From: an uncultured Clostridia bacterium
GTDB lineage: Bacteria > Bacillota > Clostridia > Oscillospirales > Acutalibacteraceae
Assembly: GCA_946637545.1 (NCBI GenBank)
Contig: CAMPBI010000002.1
Coordinates: forward strand, 1-41,839
DNA length: 41,839 nt
Direction of reading: 5' to 3'
The notes beneath the pieces were generated by a model that worked only from the letters and a program-made list of their open reading frames with translations, had not been told where the DNA came from and did no database searches. Within the stretch, counting starts at the first letter, position 1; every line of letters begins with the position of its first letter. Positions 20,155 to 29,680 of the stretch are shown here, piece after piece. A program made the translations under genes and the position numbers.

Positions 20155-20183
20155 TTGCAAAAAACTGAATTATGTAATATAAT
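20155..20183 (+). promoter_or_regulatory. Sigma-A-type promoter
   Basis: TTGCAA (20155-20160), 17 bp, TATAAT (20178-20183). Confidence 0.7.
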
Positions 20184-20204
20184 GATGTCAAAGAGGTGTT
20201 TTCT

Positions 20205-20639
20205 ATGAAAAATCTTAATGATGTCTTATCAGGTGTTGACGAGGTTCTCAACAGTGCAAAGCACGGCAATTTTGAGGACGTTCTTACCAAAACTAAAAGC
20301 TATGCCGAAAAGGCTACTAAAAAGAGCGCAGAGCGTCTTGAAATCTCGAGAAAAAAGATTGAACTGCTCGATTCGCGCACAAAACTCTCAAAGGCTTTTG
20401 AACGCTATGGTAAGCTGCAGTACAGTGCCTATATCGGCGAGGAAATCAACGAGGAGGAAGTTGAAAGCGCACTGCAGGAGATTCAGCTTCAGAAAACGCG
20501 TGCGGACCTTCTTGACGAGGAAATCGCGGCTCTTCGCGAGGCGTTTGTTGAATCACTGTCCAAAAAAGAGGCGCGTCAGTACGTAAGGCAGGAGAAAAAG
20601 GAAGAAGAAATGGCACAGGAAGCTGCCGACGAGGAATAA
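20205..20639 (+). CDS. Hypothetical charged, probably helical/coiled-coil protein
   Basis: ATG at 20205 with AGAGGTG SD; EEINEEEVESALQEIQLQKTRADLLDEEIAALREAF. Confidence 0.7.
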   Translation: MKNLNDVLSGVDEVLNSAKHGNFEDVLTKTKSYAEKATKKSAERLEISRKKIELLDSRTKLSKAFERYGKLQYSAYIGEEINEEEVESALQEIQLQKTRADLLDEEIAALREAFVESLSKKEARQYVRQEKKEEEMAQEAADEE

Positions 20640-20659
20640 TAAATTTAATATATTGATTA

Positions 20660-20692
20660 AAGGCAATGCGTTTTGCATTGCCTTATTTTTTT
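20660..20692 (+). terminator. Rho-independent terminator
   Basis: AAGGCAATGC/GCATTGCCTT stem followed by ATTTTTTT. Confidence 0.9.
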
Positions 20693-20701
20693 GGTGGTCT
20701 G

Positions 20702-22402
20702 ATGAACGACAAAAACAGGTATCTGTCCTCGGCATTCTTGCTGCTTGTGAGTTCGGTAATAGTCAAAATAATAGGAGCGGTGTACAAAATTCCGCTTACA
20801 GCGTATATCGGCGCTGTCGGCAGAGGATACTTTGCAAGCGCGTATAATATCTACATTCCGATTCACGCCGTGATTATGGGAGCGTTTCCCGTTGCAATTT
20901 CAAAGCTTACAGGCAAGTACAACGCACGCGGCGACAGCGAGTCACTCTCTGCACTTAAAAAAGGTGCGTCAAGGCTTATGCTTTTTGTCGGCATAATCGG
21001 TACACTCGTTATGGTGGCACTTGCAGGACCGTACAGCGAGTTCGTTGCAGCGTCACCGAAAAGCCGCGGTACAATATTAGTCCTTGCGCCAACAATTCTT
21101 TTTTCAGCGCTTGCCGCATCGCACCGCGGCTTTTTTGAGGGGCTTATGAATATGCGCCCCACAGCCGTATCGCAAACGCTTGAGGCGCTGTTCAAAATGG
21201 TGTTTGGACTGATTTTTGCAAGAGTTACAATGGCGTATTTTATTCAGTCGTTCGAGTTGACGGGGCAGGTGCTTGGCACTGCCGTTCAGTCAAAAGGCGA
21301 GGCGCTGTCGCTGATTTATCCCGTCACCTCTGCAGCCGCAATGCTTGGTGTAACGCTCGGTGCGTTTGTCAGTTATGTTTATGTGTTTATCTATAACGCC
21401 ATCAACCGCAAAATGCTTCCGCGTGCAGGCTCAGCGCCCTCAAAAGAGAAGCAAAGGGAACTGCTTTCGTTTTCATTCCCGATAATGATTAGCGTTGCGA
21501 TTCAAAGCGTATTTCAGTTTCTTGACACGGCTACCGTGCAGTATGCACTCGGACTTGCAGGCACCGATGTGCTGCAGGCTGCATACAGCAAAAGCATTTC
21601 TCTTGCCGACGCACAGACTTCTGATACAGTTACATATGTTTACGGCCTGATGAGCGCAGCGCTTGATTTTAAAAATCTTATCCCGGGAATAACAATGGCG
21701 CTCGGTGTGTGTGCAGTGCCTGCAGTCAGCGCCGCAATGGAGCAAAAAAATGCTGTAAGACTATCTGACCTGATTAACGAAATTTATAAATATACTATTT
21801 TGCTGTCGGTGCTCGGCGGAGTGTTTCTTGCTGTTTTCAGCCGTGATGTGCTTGATTTATTTTATAAGAATTCGTCGCCTGACATTCCTGTCGGCTGCGA
21901 CAGACTTGTCACTTATTTTGCACTTACCGTTCCGTTTTACTGCCTTGCGGGGTCGGCAGTGTTCTGCGTTCAGGCAATCGGAAAAGCCGAAAAGAGCATA
22001 ACACCATATATTGTGTCCGGCGCTGTTCGCTGCTTTTTGAATATTTTGCTTATCAAAGATGAAAAATTTTTGCTTTTCGGAGCAGTGATTTCGGGAGCGG
22101 CAGGGTATTTTATAATGGCAGTGTGGAATATTATAATTGTAAAAAAATACACAAAAACCAAATTTGAATTCAAAAAAGTTATATTTGTGCCGAGTATTAT
22201 TGCAGCAGTAATGATAATTCTTTTACAAAAAATGTATAATCTGCTCGAAATTACAAATAATTCAGTTTACAATTTATTGATTGAATCAGCCGTTTGCGCA
22301 ATACTTTTCTGTATATTGTGCTTTTTGTTGAAATCACTGAATTTTAAGGAAATTTTTTGTATTTTATCTACCAAAAAAAATCGCTCAAACACTTGCAATT
22401 AA
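20702..22402 (+). CDS. spoVB: MOP-superfamily polysaccharide/lipid flippase (SpoVB/YabM-like); ATG at 20702
   Basis: ~12 TM segments, FALTVPFYCLAGSAVFCVQAIGK; the longer ORF start (20666) lies inside a terminator. Confidence 0.82.
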   Translation: MNDKNRYLSSAFLLLVSSVIVKIIGAVYKIPLTAYIGAVGRGYFASAYNIYIPIHAVIMGAFPVAISKLTGKYNARGDSESLSALKKGASRLMLFVGIIGTLVMVALAGPYSEFVAASPKSRGTILVLAPTILFSALAASHRGFFEGLMNMRPTAVSQTLEALFKMVFGLIFARVTMAYFIQSFELTGQVLGTAVQSKGEALSLIYPVTSAAAMLGVTLGAFVSYVYVFIYNAINRKMLPRAGSAPSKEKQRELLSFSFPIMISVAIQSVFQFLDTATVQYALGLAGTDVLQAAYSKSISLADAQTSDTVTYVYGLMSAALDFKNLIPGITMALGVCAVPAVSAAMEQKNAVRLSDLINEIYKYTILLSVLGGVFLAVFSRDVLDLFYKNSSPDIPVGCDRLVTYFALTVPFYCLAGSAVFCVQAIGKAEKSITPYIVSGAVRCFLNILLIKDEKFLLFGAVISGAAGYFIMAVWNIIIVKKYTKTKFEFKKVIFVPSIIAAVMIILLQKMYNLLEITNNSVYNLLIESAVCAILFCILCFLLKSLNFKEIFCILSTKKNRSNTCN

Positions 22403-22412
22403 AGGAAAAATA

Positions 22413-23285
22413 GTGTATTATTATCAAGGTAGCTATAGGCTGCCTACACAAATTCTTCAGAAAGCGAGTACGGTTGTGTCTATTGATTTTGAAATAAAAG
22501 ATAGATATAACTTTGATGATTTTCTCAAAATCATCACCGCCCTTCGTTCACCTGAAGGCTGTCCGTGGGACAGGGAGCAGACGCACGAATCAATAAAGAA
22601 AAATTTTATTGAGGAAACCTACGAGGCTATCGAGGCTATTAATAAAAAGAATCCCGATATGCTTCGCGAGGAGCTTGGCGATGTGCTCCTTCAAATTGCA
22701 CTTCACTGCGAAATGGAACGCGAAAAGGGCAGTTTTGATTTTAACGATGTTATACACGATATTGTGTATAAGCTTGTTATCCGTCATCCCCATGTTTTCG
22801 GCGATGTCAGGGCGACAAACGGCGAGGAGGCGCTCGCAAGCTGGGACAGCGCAAAGGAAAAGACAAAGGGCAATCGCAGCGTCAGCGACGCTATCAACAG
22901 TATTCCCCGTGAGTTCCCTGCACTTATGCGTGCGCAAAAGGTGCAGAAAAAGGCTGCAAAAGCAGGCTTCGACTGGGATGATTGCGACGGTGCTGTCAGC
23001 AAGCTTTATGAAGAAATGGACGAGTTAAAAATAGCTGTGACTCACGGCGATAAATCAGAGATTGAGGATGAATTCGGCGATGTTCTGTTTTCAGCGGTAA
23101 ATATTTCGCGTTTTCTGAAGGTGGACAGCGAGGAGGCGCTCACCGGCGCAACCGACAAGTTTGTTTCGCGCTTCAGAATTGTGGAAAAGCTTGCCGAGGA
23201 AAACGGCGTCAATATGAAAGAAGCCTCAATTGAAGAGCTTGACGCACTGTGGGACAAGGCTAAGAAAATAAAAAATGCGATTTAA
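22413..23285 (+). CDS. mazG: Nucleoside triphosphate pyrophosphohydrolase MazG (GTG 22413 or GTG 22476)
   Basis: [33 protein letters not shown]; second MazG domain [20 protein letters not shown]. Confidence 0.95.
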   Translation: MYYYQGSYRLPTQILQKASTVVSIDFEIKDRYNFDDFLKIITALRSPEGCPWDREQTHESIKKNFIEETYEAIEAINKKNPDMLREELGDVLLQIALHCEMEREKGSFDFNDVIHDIVYKLVIRHPHVFGDVRATNGEEALASWDSAKEKTKGNRSVSDAINSIPREFPALMRAQKVQKKAAKAGFDWDDCDGAVSKLYEEMDELKIAVTHGDKSEIEDEFGDVLFSAVNISRFLKVDSEEALTGATDKFVSRFRIVEKLAEENGVNMKEASIEELDALWDKAKKIKNAI

Positions 23286-23304
23286 TCGCAATGGAGGAAA
23301 GATT

Positions 23305-23577
23305 ATGAACAAAACTGATCTCGTAGCAGCAGTTGCTGCAAAGGCAGAACTCTCAAAGAAAGACGCAGAAGCAGCAGTATCAGCTGTATTCGGCGCAATC
23401 ACTGACGCTCTCGCTGATGGCGACAAGGTTGCTCTTGTTGGCTTCGGTACATTCGACGTTAAAGAGCGTGCAGCTCGCACAGGTCTCAATCCTCGCACAA
23501 AGGAAAAGATTGAAATTCCTGCATCAAAGGCTCCTGCATTCAAGGCAGGCAAGGCTCTCAAGGATGCTGTTAAATAA
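23305..23577 (+). CDS. hup: HU-family DNA-binding protein
   Basis: [32 protein letters not shown]...[46 protein letters not shown] at 23305. Confidence 0.98.
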   Translation: MNKTDLVAAVAAKAELSKKDAEAAVSAVFGAITDALADGDKVALVGFGTFDVKERAARTGLNPRTKEKIEIPASKAPAFKAGKALKDAVK

Positions 23578-23596
23578 TTGAATTTAACTTTTCCAC

Positions 23597-23627
23597 AAGG
23601 GGTTGCGAAAGCAGCCCCTTTATTCTT
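23597..23627 (+). terminator. Rho-independent terminator after hup
   Basis: AAGGGGTTGC-GAAA-GCAGCCCCTT followed by TATTCTT. Confidence 0.85.
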
Positions 23628-23644
23628 AAGAAAGGGCAGCGCTT

Positions 23645-23887
23645 ATGCGACTTGACAAATACTTAAAAGTTTCGCGTATAATCAAACGCCGCACCGTAGC
23701 CAACGAGGCTTGCGATGCGGGCAGGGTAGAGGTTAACGGACGGGTTGTCCGCGCCTCGTACGACGTGAAGGTTGGCGACAAAATAACCGTGTCGCTCGGA
23801 CAGGGCAGCCGTTCGTTTGAGGTGCTGGAGGTGCTCGAGCACGCACTCAAGGACGACGCCGCAAAAATGTATAAAGAAATAAAGTAA
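23645..23887 (+). CDS. rqcP: S4-domain RNA-binding protein RqcP (YabO/Hsp15-like)
   Basis: MRLDKYLKVSRIIKRRTVANEACDAGRVEVNGRVVRASYDVKVGDKI. Confidence 0.95.
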   Translation: MRLDKYLKVSRIIKRRTVANEACDAGRVEVNGRVVRASYDVKVGDKITVSLGQGSRSFEVLEVLEHALKDDAAKMYKEIK

Positions 23888-23915
23888 CAGGGATGCCGAA
23901 AGACATCCCTGTTAC
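23884..23915. terminator. Probable bidirectional terminator between convergent genes
   Basis: GTAACAGGGATG ... CATCCCTGTTAC perfect 12-bp arms between rqcP (+) and the O-antigen-ligase-like gene (-). Confidence 0.75.
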
Positions 23916-23981
23916 TCTGTTATTGACCTTTTTTGAATTATTTTTTTGGGTGACCTCAACCCGTGCGTGCAGAAGCTCCGC

Positions 23982-25391
23982 TTATTGATGAGTCACGTTA
24001 TACCAGTCGCGTTCCGCAACGTGAATCAAATCATTTGGAGTGTGGATTTCGGTCTTTTCGTAAACATACGACATAGCCTGCGTTATTCCAAACAGAATCA
24101 TCAGAATAATAATCTGCTTCGGCGAGTTGAAAATATAGTCCGTCAGACCGAAAAGCAGGTACGAAATAAGGCTTGCAAACATTGCAAATACAAGGGTTAT
24201 GCTCTTTGAATTGTTTGAATTTATTTCGAGCAGCTTGCCCATTGCGCAGATGATTGCTGCGGCTAAAAGTCCTACTCCGACAAGTCCGAGTTCAACCCAG
24301 ATTTCAATTACAAAATTGTGCGAATGAGGTTTATTAAGGTGGTAAATTCCTTTAAGAATCATTCCTGACTGCTGCATTCCGAAGCCCGTGCCGAAAACGA
24401 AAGCCCAGAAATGATGCACGAGAAAGTCAATCATACTTCTCCAAATCTGCATATGTGCGATAGAGGACTTGATTGCCTCCTGACCGTCGACAGTTGCGAT
24501 GGTGGATTCAATTGTGTCGTGCTTTAAAAACGATATAATCCCGTATCTTGCAAGCATTGCAGGAACGATTGAAAGTCCTGTAGGAACAAAGACTTCAAGC
24601 AGCTTTTTGGAGTGGCGTCTTATCTGGATAATAAACAGTGCAATCCACGCCGCTATCATAATAAAGCAGCCTGCGCGGCTCTGCGATGACGCCACGCCTA
24701 TGCTTATCGCAACTGTTGAAATAAAAACAAGCGTAGTTGTCTTTTTGCTTGCAGCGTTGATAAAAAGATAGATTGCAAGCGGGAACGCAAACACCATAAA
24801 TGTTGCAAGCAGATTTGGATTTGAGAAAAATCCGCTTGCCCGCGACACCCACATTTTAGTCGAAATATCAAACGGCATTGCGGAGTAAACAAGTTTGTCA
24901 AGCGCGCTGTAAAACGGTGTGGGAACAACTGCCCATTTTGGAATTATTCCGTTAAAATTCAGCACGAAGGTGAGCATCTGCAGTCCTGCTACAGCGCCGT
25001 TGACTGCGGCTGAAGCAACAAGCACCGTTATTACTTTTTTGATTTTTGCCTTTGTCCTTGCAAGGTTATAAATCATAACCTGAATCAGAAATACTGCCCA
25101 CCACAGTCCGGCGCAGCCGAGCGTGTCAAGCTTTGTTTTTGACCAGATTACCGACAAGAGCATATAACCCATCAGCGCGAGCTCGATTTTGCCGACTGTT
25201 CCGACCTTTGCAAGTCTGCCCTCCTTTGTCCATTGCCGCTTAAAAATAATAAACGCGGCGAACAGAATGAAAGGGCTAATATATTCGGGCAGAATAAAAA
25301 ACGAAAAAAGCGAAAACAAAAGCCAGTACCACGCAGGATTGCTTTTATACTTCTCTTTAAAGCTGCCCTTTTGAATAATATCACTATCCAT
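23982..25391 (-). CDS. O-antigen ligase/polymerase-family (Wzy_C-like) membrane protein
   Basis: Multi-TM; ASGFFSNPNLLATFMVFAFPLAIYLF, SQSRAG, HSHNFVIEIWVELGLVGVG. Confidence 0.85.
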   Translation of the reverse strand: MDSDIIQKGSFKEKYKSNPAWYWLLFSLFSFFILPEYISPFILFAAFIIFKRQWTKEGRLAKVGTVGKIELALMGYMLLSVIWSKTKLDTLGCAGLWWAVFLIQVMIYNLARTKAKIKKVITVLVASAAVNGAVAGLQMLTFVLNFNGIIPKWAVVPTPFYSALDKLVYSAMPFDISTKMWVSRASGFFSNPNLLATFMVFAFPLAIYLFINAASKKTTTLVFISTVAISIGVASSQSRAGCFIMIAAWIALFIIQIRRHSKKLLEVFVPTGLSIVPAMLARYGIISFLKHDTIESTIATVDGQEAIKSSIAHMQIWRSMIDFLVHHFWAFVFGTGFGMQQSGMILKGIYHLNKPHSHNFVIEIWVELGLVGVGLLAAAIICAMGKLLEINSNNSKSITLVFAMFASLISYLLFGLTDYIFNSPKQIIILMILFGITQAMSYVYEKTEIHTPNDLIHVAERDWYNVTHQ

Positions 25392-25438
25392 TTGATTCCC
25401 ATCCGTAAAAATAAAATTTCAGAATGATTCATTTTTAT

Positions 25439-25459
25439 ACTACAATAAAATATTGTAGT
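25439..25459. promoter_or_regulatory. Perfect 9-bp inverted repeat in a divergent intergenic region
   Basis: ACTACAATA-AAA-TATTGTAGT. Confidence 0.6.
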
Positions 25460-25514
25460 TTGCAAGATAAATATTTTTGCGAAGCCAAGTTTTTTATTAT
25501 TATTTAAATTAATG

Positions 25515-25543
25515 TTGCAATATTTAAAATAATATAGTATAAT
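25515..25543 (+). promoter_or_regulatory. Sigma-A-type promoter of the PpiC gene pair
   Basis: TTGCAA (25515-25520), 17 bp, TATAAT (25538-25543). Confidence 0.75.
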
Positions 25544-25577
25544 AAGTAGCGTTAATTTCTTATAAAGGAGATTATTT

Positions 25578-27509
25578 ATGAGCGATAACAATAAAGAAAA
25601 AGAACTTGAAGAGCTCGAAACCGAAAAAGTCGACGGCGAAATCAAGTATGAGGAAAACGACAACTGGGAGTTTGAGGCAACGGCTCACACGCTCGAAAAC
25701 ACTCTTGTTGACGACGACGAGTTCGAGATAACTCTTCCCGAAGAGATTTCCAAAAGGGAAGAGGCTCCGGCAGAGTCGGCAGACGAGCCCGAAGAGGCGC
25801 CGATAAAGGAAGAGCCCAAAAAGTCATCGGCAAAGTACGAAACGAGGGAAAGACCGAAGGCTGTTGAATCCGACAAGGACGACAAGGAGTCAAAATCATC
25901 TTCCAAGGCAAAGACAAAGGGCAGAAAGAACACCTCAAAATTCATATGCGGAGCGCTCGTTGCACTTATTATTGCAATAGTTCTCGGCGTGTTCGGATGG
26001 CGTTACTACACGCAGCCAAACTACGAGGAAAAGATGAACTACGGTAACGTAGCCCTCACAGTCGGAGATGAAAAGGTCTCAATCGGAATGTACAATTATT
26101 ACTACAATTCAATTTATAACAATTATGTTCAGTACGCGCAGCAGGGTTACTATCAGCTTGACACCACCAAGGATTACACCAAGCAGAAAACAACTAATGC
26201 CAAGGGCAAGCAGGTCACCTGGGCGCAGATGTTTGAGGACGACACCGTCGACAGACTCCAGTACATTCTTGCTTTTTATCAGGCTGGCACCGAAAAGGGT
26301 GTAACGCTCACCAAGGAGCAGCAGGAGAGCATTGACAGCAATCTTGACGACCTCAAAAAATCTGCAAGCGACAGCGATATGTCTGTTAACGAATACATCT
26401 CCGAAACTTACGGCGAGTACTGCGGACTTGCTACAATCAAAAAGATGCTCACTCAGGCATATATTGCAAACAATTATTACAGACAATATATGATTGACAA
26501 CCGTGCTACCGAAAAGGAGATTAACGACTACTACAAGGAGCACAAGGACGATTACACACAGATGAAAATCGGTTACATTCCGATTCCTTATAACGCCGAT
26601 GACGCAACGGCAAGAGCAGCTGCCGAAAAGAATGCAAAGAAATACGCAAAAGGCGTCAAGACTATTGAGGACTTAAAGCTTGCAGTGCCGAAGGCTTGCA
26701 AGGACCTGATTAAGCAGTATGTTTCGGCAGGCTACTTTGAGGACGAGGAGTCCTGTGCCGAGGCGCTGGCAGGTCAGCTTGAAATTGACCTTATCAAGAG
26801 CGATACCTCCTTCCCGAAGGAAGGCATCGAGTGGGCGTTTTCGGACAAGACCAAGAAGGGAACAGCAACTACAATTACAGATACTGACAATGCAGTTGTA
26901 TTTATCCTTCTCAAGCTTTCAGACCCGAAGGTTTCAGACGACGAAACTTATTCCGTAAGACACATTCTCATCACTCCCGAATCCGATGAAAAGGACGAGG
27001 ACAGCGAGGACGAGCATGAAGAAAAAACTCCAAAGTACACCAAGAAGGCTTGGACGGCTGCCAAAAAGAAGGCTGACAAGATTCTGGCAGAGTACAACAA
27101 GGGCGACAAAACAGAACTCGAGTTCGCAAAGCTCGCCGAGGAGTATTCGGACGACACCGAGTCGACTTCAAACGGACAGAGCGGTAACTACGGCGGACTT
27201 TACGAGGGCGTATCGCTCGGTCAGATGGTTCCGAATTTTGAAGAATGGTCAACCGACAAGTCCAGAAAATACGGCGACACGGGTATAGTTAAATCGGACT
27301 ACGGCTATCACATTATGTACTTTATCGAGGACGCGCCTTATTACATCCACGAATGTGCCGAGGCGGTTGTCAACAAAAAGGGCGACGAGTTTATTGACAG
27401 CGCAGAGGTTAAAAAGAGTAAGTCAGTTATGGCGAAAACCACTGTTGCAAAGCCCGAGGAAGCAAGCGACAGTTCAGACGCTCAGACTGCCGCAGACGCT
27501 CAAAACTAA
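25578..27509 (+). CDS. Membrane-anchored PpiC-type (PrsA/SurA-like) peptidyl-prolyl isomerase, acidic cytoplasmic tail
   Basis: Acidic N-term, TM FICGALVALIIAIVLGVFGW, parvulin core SVRHILITPE...GNYGGLYEGVSLGQMVPNFEEW...GDTGIVKSDYGYHIMYF. Confidence 0.88.
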   Translation: MSDNNKEKELEELETEKVDGEIKYEENDNWEFEATAHTLENTLVDDDEFEITLPEEISKREEAPAESADEPEEAPIKEEPKKSSAKYETRERPKAVESDKDDKESKSSSKAKTKGRKNTSKFICGALVALIIAIVLGVFGWRYYTQPNYEEKMNYGNVALTVGDEKVSIGMYNYYYNSIYNNYVQYAQQGYYQLDTTKDYTKQKTTNAKGKQVTWAQMFEDDTVDRLQYILAFYQAGTEKGVTLTKEQQESIDSNLDDLKKSASDSDMSVNEYISETYGEYCGLATIKKMLTQAYIANNYYRQYMIDNRATEKEINDYYKEHKDDYTQMKIGYIPIPYNADDATARAAAEKNAKKYAKGVKTIEDLKLAVPKACKDLIKQYVSAGYFEDEESCAEALAGQLEIDLIKSDTSFPKEGIEWAFSDKTKKGTATTITDTDNAVVFILLKLSDPKVSDDETYSVRHILITPESDEKDEDSEDEHEEKTPKYTKKAWTAAKKKADKILAEYNKGDKTELEFAKLAEEYSDDTESTSNGQSGNYGGLYEGVSLGQMVPNFEEWSTDKSRKYGDTGIVKSDYGYHIMYFIEDAPYYIHECAEAVVNKKGDEFIDSAEVKKSKSVMAKTTVAKPEEASDSSDAQTAADAQN

Positions 27510-27538
27510 TTAATAAAATACACAAAGGATGAATAAAA

Positions 27539-29383
27539 ATGGCTAAAGAAGAAATCAAAGAGGGTAAGGAGTCGCTTACCAAAGAGGAAAAAAAGGCAAA
27601 GAAGCTCGAGGCTAAAAAGGAAAAGGCTGAAGAGAAGAAGGCTGAACTTAACAAAGAAATCGACGAAATCAAGAGCAGGATTCTTGAGGAAAAGGATGTC
27701 AAGGAGAAGGAAAAGCTCCGCAAGCAGCGCGACGACCTTGTTGCACAGCTTGACAGCATCAAAAAGAGCAAGGACGGTATGACAATTCCGATGGCTCCTT
27801 CAAAGAAGCGAGGCATTAAGGCTTGTGTTGCTATCGTTGTTGTAGTTGCGCTTATCTGCACTTATATTGCAACAGGCACCGCGCGCTACGGACTGTTTAG
27901 CTATTTCGGTGTTCCGCAGTCAACACTTACCGCATATACAATTACCGACGGCGACGGCGAAACTCACAGTGTGAAGGTCAGCACATATAACTATTACTTT
28001 GCACTTTACTACAACAACCTTCGCTCACAGCAGGAGCAGTATTCACAGTACAATGTTGACCTTGGCGAAAATGCGGTTGACTTTGACAAAAAGCTCAAGG
28101 ACCAGACCACAACAAACGATGACGGCGACACAGTTACATGGGCGCAGTTCATCCGTGATGAGGTTATGGAAAACATCAAGAACACTTATATGTATTACTA
28201 CGAGGCTGTCAAAGCTAACGACGGCAAAGAGCCTGAAATCACTGACGAGCAGAAGGACGAGCTCAAAGAAACTATTAAAAATTACAAAGAAACTGCAAAC
28301 AAAGAAGGCTTCACAGTAAGCGGTTATCTTACTGCAGCACTCGGCAAGGGCGTCAACGAAAAGGTATTCAGACGCGAGGCAAAAATCAGCTACATTTCCG
28401 AGAATTACAAGACAGAGCTGCAGGATAAGCTCAACGACACAGAGTATTCAAACAATGAGTACAATAAGTACAAGAAAGAGCATAAGGACGACCTTGAGGT
28501 TGTTGATGTAAAGTATTTTGAGTGCGACAGTGCAGACGATGCAAAAGCATTTGTGAAGGAACTCGCATCAGACGGCTCAAACTTTGCAGAGCTTGCGTCA
28601 AAGTACACAAGCGACGACAACAAGTTTGAAAAAGAGGCTTATAAAGACCCGGTTGAAACTACTTATACTGAACTTACACGTTCAACCCTTCAGCAGCTCG
28701 GCGCGGCAATTGCACAGGCAGACGAGCACGACCACAAGGATGGAGAAGAGGAAGAGGAGCACACTTATTCCGGACTTGACTGGATTTTCTCTTCAAAGCG
28801 CAAGGAAGGCGATGTAAAGCGCGTTTCAACATCGGTTGTTTATATGCTCAAAAAGGCCCGCATTTCAGATACAAAGACAGTTAATGTTCGTCACATTCTT
28901 ATCTCTCCGCTTTCTGATGAGGAGCGCGAGGAAGGCAGCAAGCAGGCGACAGACGCTACCAATAAGCAGTGGAAAGCAGCCGAAAAGAAGGCAAAGAAGA
29001 TTCTTGCTGAATACAACAAGGGCAAAAAGACCGCAGAGGCATTCGGCGAGCTTGCAAAGAAGAATTCAACCGACAGTAATGCTGACGACGGCGGACTTTA
29101 CGAAAATGTTACACCTAACACAATGGTATCAACCTTTAACGCTTGGTGCTTTGACTCTGCCCGTAAGACAGGCGATACAGGCATCGTAAAGACCGAATAC
29201 GGTTACCACATTGTTTACTTTGAAAGCGTGGGCAAGCTTCCTGTATGGAAGTACACTGCACAGCAGGCTATGGCTTCAGAGGACGGCACAAAGGCAACCG
29301 AAAAACTCGAAAAATCATACAAAATCAAGGAAAACTGGCTCGGCTCACGCTTCTTTGAAATTGATACTGATATTGATTACTAA
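27539..29383 (+). CDS. Second membrane-anchored PpiC-type peptidyl-prolyl isomerase, K/E-rich coiled-coil tail
   Basis: KEEKKAKKLEAKKEKAEEKKAELNKEI tail, TM ACVAIVVVVALICTYIA, parvulin core NVRHILISPL...DDGGLYENVTPNTMVSTFNAW...GDTGIVKTEYGYHIVYF. Confidence 0.88.
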   Translation: MAKEEIKEGKESLTKEEKKAKKLEAKKEKAEEKKAELNKEIDEIKSRILEEKDVKEKEKLRKQRDDLVAQLDSIKKSKDGMTIPMAPSKKRGIKACVAIVVVVALICTYIATGTARYGLFSYFGVPQSTLTAYTITDGDGETHSVKVSTYNYYFALYYNNLRSQQEQYSQYNVDLGENAVDFDKKLKDQTTTNDDGDTVTWAQFIRDEVMENIKNTYMYYYEAVKANDGKEPEITDEQKDELKETIKNYKETANKEGFTVSGYLTAALGKGVNEKVFRREAKISYISENYKTELQDKLNDTEYSNNEYNKYKKEHKDDLEVVDVKYFECDSADDAKAFVKELASDGSNFAELASKYTSDDNKFEKEAYKDPVETTYTELTRSTLQQLGAAIAQADEHDHKDGEEEEEHTYSGLDWIFSSKRKEGDVKRVSTSVVYMLKKARISDTKTVNVRHILISPLSDEEREEGSKQATDATNKQWKAAEKKAKKILAEYNKGKKTAEAFGELAKKNSTDSNADDGGLYENVTPNTMVSTFNAWCFDSARKTGDTGIVKTEYGYHIVYFESVGKLPVWKYTAQQAMASEDGTKATEKLEKSYKIKENWLGSRFFEIDTDIDY

Positions 29384-29385
29384 TT

Positions 29386-29631
29386 ATGCCATTAACACCC
29401 AGAAATAAAGAAATCGAACAGCTTAAAAAAGAGAACGCACGCCTTAAAGCCGCACTTGGCGAGGCGGAGTTTGAGTGTCAACGGCTCGAGATTATCAATT
29501 CAAATCTTCAGGTGCAGCTTGAAGAGAGCAACCGCGAACTTGAAAAGAATATTGAGGTTCTGCAGAGCTTCAAAAGCGACATTGAAAATCTTGTGGTCAA
29601 CCTTAAAAACGCTGAAAAGATTTCCGAATAA
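29386..29631 (+). CDS. Small coiled-coil protein
   Basis: 81 aa, heptad-like NKEIEQLKKENARLKAALGEAEFECQRLEIINSNLQVQLEE; starts 3 nt after the upstream stop. Confidence 0.65.
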   Translation: MPLTPRNKEIEQLKKENARLKAALGEAEFECQRLEIINSNLQVQLEESNRELEKNIEVLQSFKSDIENLVVNLKNAEKISE

Positions 29632-29639
29632 AGTGTTAA

Positions 29640-29680
29640 ATCTCCCGGGTAACGCATATTGTTACCTGGGAGATGTTTTT
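29640..29680 (+). terminator. Terminator-like hairpin whose 3' arm contains the yabP Shine-Dalgarno
   Basis: ATCTCCCGGGTAAC-GCATATT-GTTACCTGGGAGAT (14 bp, one G-U) then GTTTTT, ATG at 29681; GGGAG in the 3' arm. Confidence 0.85.

Noticed and set aside
20666-20701. Upstream start of the SpoVB-like ORF
   Set aside because: This segment is the terminator hairpin of the preceding gene; ATG 20702 is the sensible start.
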